Below are positions 60,239 to 64,000 of a stretch of 64,000 nt of DNA, one piece after another (the first letter of the stretch is position 1; each line of letters starts with the position of its first letter). Made by a program: the position numbers and the translations under genes. A model generated the notes under the pieces. That model saw only the letters and a program-made list of their open reading frames with translations. It did no database searches and was not told the origin of the DNA. Source of the stretch: Streptomyces abyssomicinicus (GTDB lineage Bacteria; Actinomycetota; Actinomycetes; Streptomycetales; Streptomycetaceae); assembly GCF_008974245.1 (NCBI RefSeq), contig NZ_BBZI01000016.1, positions 1-64,000 of the forward strand, written 5' to 3'.

Positions 60239-61510
60239 TCACGCCGTCTCGCGCACGGCCCGGTCGAGGACGCGCAGGCCCTCGTCCAGCTCGTCGGGCG
60301 TGATCGTCAGCGCGGGGAGCAGCTTGACGACCTCGCTCTCCGGGCCGGAGGTCTCGATGAGCAGGCCGTGGTCGAAGGCGCGGCGCGCCACCCGGCCGGC
60401 CCGCTCCTTGTCGTGGAACTCCAGGCCCCACACCAGGCCTCGGCCCCGGTACTCCTTGACGTGGGGGCGGTTCTCGGCGGTGATCTGGGCCAGTGCCTGG
60501 TCGATCTGGAGGCCGCGGGCCAGGGTCTGCTTCTCCAGCGCGTCGCCCTCGGACCAGTAGGCCTCCAGGGCGGCGGTGGCGGTGACGAAGGCCGGGTTGT
60601 TGCCGCGGAAGGTGCCGTTGTGCTCGCCCGGTTCCCACACGTCCAGCTCGCCCTTGAAGAGGCAGAGCGACATGGGCAGGCCGTAGCCGCTGATGGACTT
60701 GGAGACGGTGACGATGTCCGGGGTGATGCCGGCCTCCTCGAAGGAGAAGAAGGCGCCGGTGCGGCCGCAGCCCATCTGGATGTCGTCGACGATCAGCAGC
60801 ATGTCCTGCCGCTCGCACAGGTCGGCGAGGGCGCGCAGCCACTCGGGGCGGGCGACGTTGATGCCGCCCTCGCCCTGGACGGTCTCCACGATCACGGCGG
60901 CGGGCTTGTTGAGGCCGGAGCCCTGGTCCTCCAGGAGGCGCTCGAACCACAGGAAGTCGGGGACCGTGCCGTCGAAGTAGTTGTCGAACGGCATCGGGGT
61001 GCCGTGCACCAGCGGGATGCCGGCGCCGGCCCGCTTGAAGGCGTTGCCGGTGACGGCGAGCGAGCCCAGCGACATGCCGTGGAAGGCGTTGGTGAAGGAG
61101 ACGACCGACTCGCGGCCCTTCACCTTGCGGGCCAGCTTGAGCGCCGACTCGACGGCGTTGGTGCCGGTCGGGCCGGGGAACATGACCTTGTACGGCAGGT
61201 GGCGGGGCTGGAGCACCAGGCGGTGGAAGGTCTCCAGGAAGGCGCGTTTGGCCGTCGTCGACATGTCCAGGCCGTGGGTGACGCCGTCGCGCTCCAGGTA
61301 GTCGAGCAGGGCGCGCTTGAGCACCGGGTTGTTGTGGCCGTAGTTCAGCGAACCGGCGCCCGCGAAGAAGTCCAGGTAGGCCCGGCCCTCCTCGTCGTAC
61401 ATGTGGCTGCCCTGGGCGCGGTCGAAGACGGTGGGCCAGGCGCGGCAGTAGCTGCGGACCTCGGACTCCAGGGACTCGAAGACGGTCAGGTCGGGCTGAA
61501 TGACGGTCAC
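60239..61510 (-). CDS. ectB: Diaminobutyrate-2-oxoglutarate transaminase EctB
   Basis: 423 aa from GTG 61510 (GAGGAG 9 nt upstream). Converts aspartate-semialdehyde to 2,4-diaminobutyrate. PLP class-III aminotransferase: FPGPTGTNAVESALKLARKV, NAFHGMSLGSLAVTGN, VDDIQMGCGRTG, and the PLP lysine K271 in VSKSISGYGLPMSLC. Strong match to EctB throughout. Confidence 0.98.
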   Translation of the reverse strand: MTVIQPDLTVFESLESEVRSYCRAWPTVFDRAQGSHMYDEEGRAYLDFFAGAGSLNYGHNNPVLKRALLDYLERDGVTHGLDMSTTAKRAFLETFHRLVLQPRHLPYKVMFPGPTGTNAVESALKLARKVKGRESVVSFTNAFHGMSLGSLAVTGNAFKRAGAGIPLVHGTPMPFDNYFDGTVPDFLWFERLLEDQGSGLNKPAAVIVETVQGEGGINVARPEWLRALADLCERQDMLLIVDDIQMGCGRTGAFFSFEEAGITPDIVTVSKSISGYGLPMSLCLFKGELDVWEPGEHNGTFRGNNPAFVTATAALEAYWSEGDALEKQTLARGLQIDQALAQITAENRPHVKEYRGRGLVWGLEFHDKERAGRVARRAFDHGLLIETSGPESEVVKLLPALTITPDELDEGLRVLDRAVRETA

Positions 61511-61623
61511 GGGGTGCGACTCCTCGCGGGACGAAGGAAGGGGGGAAGGTTCGGGGCTCCGCGGCGCTGTGGTGACGGGGGTCCGGGGCGCGTGGGCGGC
61601 CTCCGGTGCGTGTCCCCCGGGGC

Positions 61624-62238
61624 TCACAGCGGGGCGATGCGGTGCAGGACCTCGGGGGCGTGGGCCTCGCCCTCGGCCGGGAACCGCTCGGCGGCGAACA
61701 GGACCTCGCGCGTCAGGTCGGCGCCGTGGCGGGCGGCGAAGGAGGCGAAGAGGCGCTCGGAGGCCCGGTTGCCGGGGGTGATGGTGGTCTCGACGGTGTC
61801 CACGCCGAGTTCGCTGTCGCGGTCGATCCGGGCCACCAGTTCGTCGAGCATCCGGCCGGCCAGCCCGTGGCCGCGGTACCGCTCGTCGACGGCCACCTGC
61901 CACACCAGCAGGACCCGAGGGTCCTCGGGGCGGAGGAATCCGGTCACGAAGCCGGCGACCCGGCCGTCCTCGGTACGGGCCACCGCCGAGGTCGAGGCGA
62001 AGTCGCGGCACCACAGCAGGTAGCTGTAGGAGGAGTTGAGGTCGAGCGTCCGGGAGTCGCGGGCGATGCGCCACAGGGCGGCGCCGTCGGCCACGTTCGG
62101 GCGGTCGACGCGGAATCCGTCACGGAATCCGCCGGTGAATTCCGGAGAGGTCGTCTTCGTCGTCGTACGCGTCGTCTGCGTCATCGTCCGCGTTGTCTGC
62201 GTCGTCGTCTGCTTCGGGGCTGCTTGAAGGGCAGTCAT
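61624..62238 (-). CDS. ectA: Diaminobutyrate acetyltransferase EctA
   Basis: 204 aa from ATG 62238. GNAT-fold enzyme acetylating the gamma-amino group of diaminobutyrate. Core DGAALWRIARDSRTLDLNSS, YSYLLWCRDFASTSAVA, VWQVAVDERYRGHGLAGRML (acetyl-CoA P-loop) and TITPGNRASERLF are typical of EctA. The first 31 residues are an unusual Thr/Gln-rich extension (TTTQTTRTMTQTTRTTTKTT) not usual in EctA; an internal ATG at codon 19 exists. Promoter position favours the longer form. Confidence 0.95.
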   Translation of the reverse strand: MTALQAAPKQTTTQTTRTMTQTTRTTTKTTSPEFTGGFRDGFRVDRPNVADGAALWRIARDSRTLDLNSSYSYLLWCRDFASTSAVARTEDGRVAGFVTGFLRPEDPRVLLVWQVAVDERYRGHGLAGRMLDELVARIDRDSELGVDTVETTITPGNRASERLFASFAARHGADLTREVLFAAERFPAEGEAHAPEVLHRIAPL

Positions 62239-62249
62239 GCGAATTGAAC

Positions 62250-62273
62250 TTACCCAGCAGAAATGAGAAATGC
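62250..62273 (-). promoter_or_regulatory. SigB-like promoter of ectABCD
   Basis: Minus-strand GCAT (62273-62270), 14 nt, then GGGTAA (62255-62250): fits the Streptomyces SigB-family pattern GNNT-N14-16-GGGTAY except for the last base. The predicted start lies within about 6 nt of ATG 62238, so the mRNA may be almost leaderless. Confidence 0.5.
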
Positions 62274-62550
62274 ATTCCCCCGCGGGGTTACGTGTCCGGG
62301 CACGTTGTGGTATCAGGCGGGCGTGAAACAGGGTGGGACATGAGGGTGTTCTGCGGCTTTCGTACCGGATGAATCCGGCAGAACGGTCGCGATGTGAGCC
62401 TGATTACATTGGCGTAACATCGCGCCGACCCCCACGGGAGGCCTTCTCGATCTTCGCGGGATCTTGACGTTTGATCCGCCGCTCCATGGGCATGAGCGAA
62501 TAGGGAACGAGCGGTGCATCAGCCTTTCAATTACACTCTCAATTTCCCAC

Positions 62551-62572
62551 GGAAACGCTTTCGCGTTTTCCC
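62551..62572 (-). terminator. Candidate terminator after the maleylpyruvate-isomerase-family gene
   Basis: GGAAACGC-TTTC-GCGTTTTCC (62551-62571) forms an 8-bp stem with one bulge just downstream of the leftward gene's stop. The rest of 62274-62582 is AT-richer than average and holds no gene. Confidence 0.5.
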
Positions 62573-62582
62573 GGATTTCGCT

Positions 62583-63188
62583 TCACCGACCGGGAGGGAG
62601 GTCCGGCCACCGCGGGTCCCTTCCGCTGAGGCCGATCGCCCGGTCCGTCAGCGGCGCGTCCTGCGGGACCGGGACGACGGGGCCGAAGACGGCGGAGCGT
62701 TCCTCCTCCGGCCCTTCCGCGGCCTCGGTGAGGAAGGCGTACGCCGACGCGAGCGCCGCGGGGTCCGGGCGGTACTCCTGGCCGGTCGCCCGGGCCAGGT
62801 CCCAGCCGTGGACGACGAGTTCGTCGGTCGCCACCGCGCCGGCGGCGGCCCCCGGCAGTTCGACCCCGCCCGCCCGGGTCGTCCCTTGCCACGCGGACGG
62901 TTCGCGCCAGGCCTCGGCGAGTTCGCCGAGCACCTCGGGCAGCCGGTCGCGCCAGCCCGGCCGCAGCTCGGGCAGGGCGGTGTCCGGCGAGGTGTCGGTG
63001 GTGGGGCCGAGCCGCTTGCGGGCGGCGTCCCGGAAGGCCTCGGCCAGCCCTTCGAGATGGGCCAGCAGGTGGCGCACCGCGTAGTCCGGGCAGGGGGTGG
63101 GGCGGTCCAGGGCGATGTCGTCCACGCCTCGCGCCAGCCGCGCCAGCTCGTGCGCCTGGGGTCCGAGGTCGAGCGGTGCGCCGGTCAT
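62583..63188 (-). CDS. Maleylpyruvate isomerase/DinB-like (TIGR03086) family protein
   Basis: 201 aa from ATG 63188, with GGAGG 6 nt upstream. Four-helix-bundle DinB/MDMPI fold: ARLARGVDDIALDRPTPCPD, YAVRHLLAHLEGL with the metal-site His, VATDELVVHGWDLARATGQE with a second His, and a C-terminal FGPVVPVPQDAPLTDRAIGL, SGRDPRW typical of TIGR03086. These proteins use metal or mycothiol-dependent chemistry; substrate unknown. Confidence 0.92.
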   Translation of the reverse strand: MTGAPLDLGPQAHELARLARGVDDIALDRPTPCPDYAVRHLLAHLEGLAEAFRDAARKRLGPTTDTSPDTALPELRPGWRDRLPEVLGELAEAWREPSAWQGTTRAGGVELPGAAAGAVATDELVVHGWDLARATGQEYRPDPAALASAYAFLTEAAEGPEEERSAVFGPVVPVPQDAPLTDRAIGLSGRDPRWPDLPPGR

Positions 63189-63348
63189 CGGGAGCCTCCG
63201 TGGGGTGGGGTGTGCCGTCACGGGGGAGCGTGCCGCGCCCTCGCCCGTGCGGATCCCGCCGGAGGGGGAATCCACCGTTCTCCCCCGGATCCCACCCGTC
63301 CGGCCCCGGTAAGGGAACGGTAAAAGCGTCCCGCTCGTTCTCCCTCAC

Positions 63349-64000
63349 ATGACCGCTATGACACCTGGCTCGAACATCCCGCTCAGCCCCGCCCGTGTGA
63401 CGGTCGAGGTCGCCGCACCGGTGCGGCTGGACGTCTCGGGCCTGATGCTCACCGCCGACGGCAAGGTGCGCTCCGACGACGACTTCATCTTCTACAACCA
63501 GCCGGCCGGACCGGGCGTGACCTACCGCTCGGGCGGCGGCGCGGCTCCCGACGCCATCACCGTGGACACCGCCGCGGTCCCCCCGGCCATCGAGAAGATC
63601 GTCGTCACGGCCAGCCCGGACGCGGCGGGCCAGACGTTCCAGGGCATCGAGCCCACCGCCACCGTCCGTGACGCCGCCGACGGCTCCGTCCTCGCCACGT
63701 TCACCCCGCCCTCCCTCGGCTCCGAGACGGCCCTGGTGGTGGTGGAGATCTACCGGCGCAACGGCACCTGGAAGGCCCGCGCGGTGGGCCAGGGGTACGC
63801 CGACGGACTGGCCGGCATCGCCACCGACTTCGGGGTCTCCGTGGAGGAGCCCGCCCCCGCCCAGGCGGCCCCCGTGGCCCCGCCGGCGCCCGCCGTTCCC
63901 CCGACGACGCCGCCGCCCCCCGCGCCCGCCCAGCCGACGATCGCCGATCCCCGGGCGTTCGCCGCCACTCCCCCGGCAGCTCCGGCCGCGCCCGCCGCCC
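63349..64000 (+). CDS. TerD-domain (tellurium-resistance/stress) protein, 5' part
   Basis: Starts at ATG 63349 (or 63358); cut by the window end. N-terminal TerD domain: TPGSNIPLSPARVTVEVAAP, VRLDVSGLMLTADGKVRSDD, DFIFYNQPAGPGVTYRS, then ALVVVEIYRRNGTWKARAVG and YADGLAGIATDFGV, with the acidic calcium-binding segments of the family. It continues into a Pro/Ala-rich linker, so a second domain probably follows beyond the window. TerD proteins are stress-related and calcium-binding. Confidence 0.93.
   Translation, partial: MTAMTPGSNIPLSPARVTVEVAAPVRLDVSGLMLTADGKVRSDDDFIFYNQPAGPGVTYRSGGGAAPDAITVDTAAVPPAIEKIVVTASPDAAGQTFQGIEPTATVRDAADGSVLATFTPPSLGSETALVVVEIYRRNGTWKARAVGQGYADGLAGIATDFGVSVEEPAPAQAAPVAPPAPAVPPTTPPPPAPAQPTIADPRAFAATPPAAPAAPAA

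Overview
The window is chromosomal DNA of a Streptomyces-type actinomycete. The GC content is very high, third codon positions are almost all G or C, GTG starts are common, and neighbouring genes often overlap by 4 nt (ATGA or GTGA). The gene content is typical Streptomyces core chromosome: Spo0M, an FHA-domain ABC exporter, a secreted SLT transglycosylase, TldD/TldE, tyrS, PitH-type phosphate transport and ectABCD. From memory, the order matches the S. coelicolor stretch running from the SCO1790s to the ectoine cluster near SCO1864-1867. I see no phage, transposon, CRISPR array, rRNA or tRNA.

Layout. 1-7.2 kb: an unexplained 5' region, a 3-methyladenine DNA glycosylase, Spo0M, a PEBP-family protein, an HNH nuclease, an SPFH plus NfeD membrane pair, an ABC ATPase and an unknown protein. 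7.3-7.65 kb: an intergenic repeat. 7.7-15.6 kb: a NarL-type two-component pair, an SLT protein with a structured leader, the FHA/ABC exporter, serB and a SixA-type phosphatase. 15.7-19.5 kb: small membrane proteins, an MFS permease with its divergent FadR-type regulator, and a PPOX-fold protein. 19.9-26.2 kb: fabG-fabI, tldD-tldE and tyrS. 26.3-32.7 kb: small membrane proteins, moaA, a DUF485-ActP symporter operon and a secreted subtilase. 33-39.7 kb: CopD-like, YhhN-like, sterol desaturase, VIT1-like, exonuclease-BRCT, zinc protein, SURF1 and an SDR. 39.8-42.9 kb: an alkaline-shock (Asp23/Gls24-AmaP) island. 43.1-44.7 kb: phosphate permease with a PHO box. 44.9-52.2 kb: aldolase, hydrolase, an unknown repeat protein, VOC, ABC-F with an apparent leader peptide, HTH and enoyl-CoA hydratase. 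52.4-52.8 kb: a nested intergenic repeat. 52.8-58.8 kb: amidohydrolase, a membrane-anchored PstS-like protein, two class-V aminotransferase-fold enzymes and a FrnE-type DsbA protein. 58.9-62.2 kb: ectABCD, transcribed leftward. 62.6-64 kb: a maleylpyruvate-isomerase-family protein and the start of a TerD-domain gene cut by the window edge.

Functional themes. Cell-envelope and stress physiology dominate: ectoine/hydroxyectoine osmoprotection, Asp23/AmaP, SPFH/NfeD, TerD and cell-wall hydrolysis. Fatty-acid synthesis (fabG-fabI) and nutrient uptake (phosphate, acetate-type solutes) accompany them. Several regulatory signals are readable by eye: a PHO box before the phosphate permease, a CRP-like palindrome before DUF485-ActP, a SigB-like promoter before ectA, an operator inside the MFS promoter, and a short leaderless ORF before the ABC-F gene that looks like an attenuator. 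No entirely new multi-gene system is evident. The best candidates for undescribed biology are the ABC-F leader, a duplicated Asp23-like protein beside the AmaP island, the PstS-like membrane protein, an SDR lacking its catalytic Tyr/Lys, and two repeat arrays that both lie between convergent genes.
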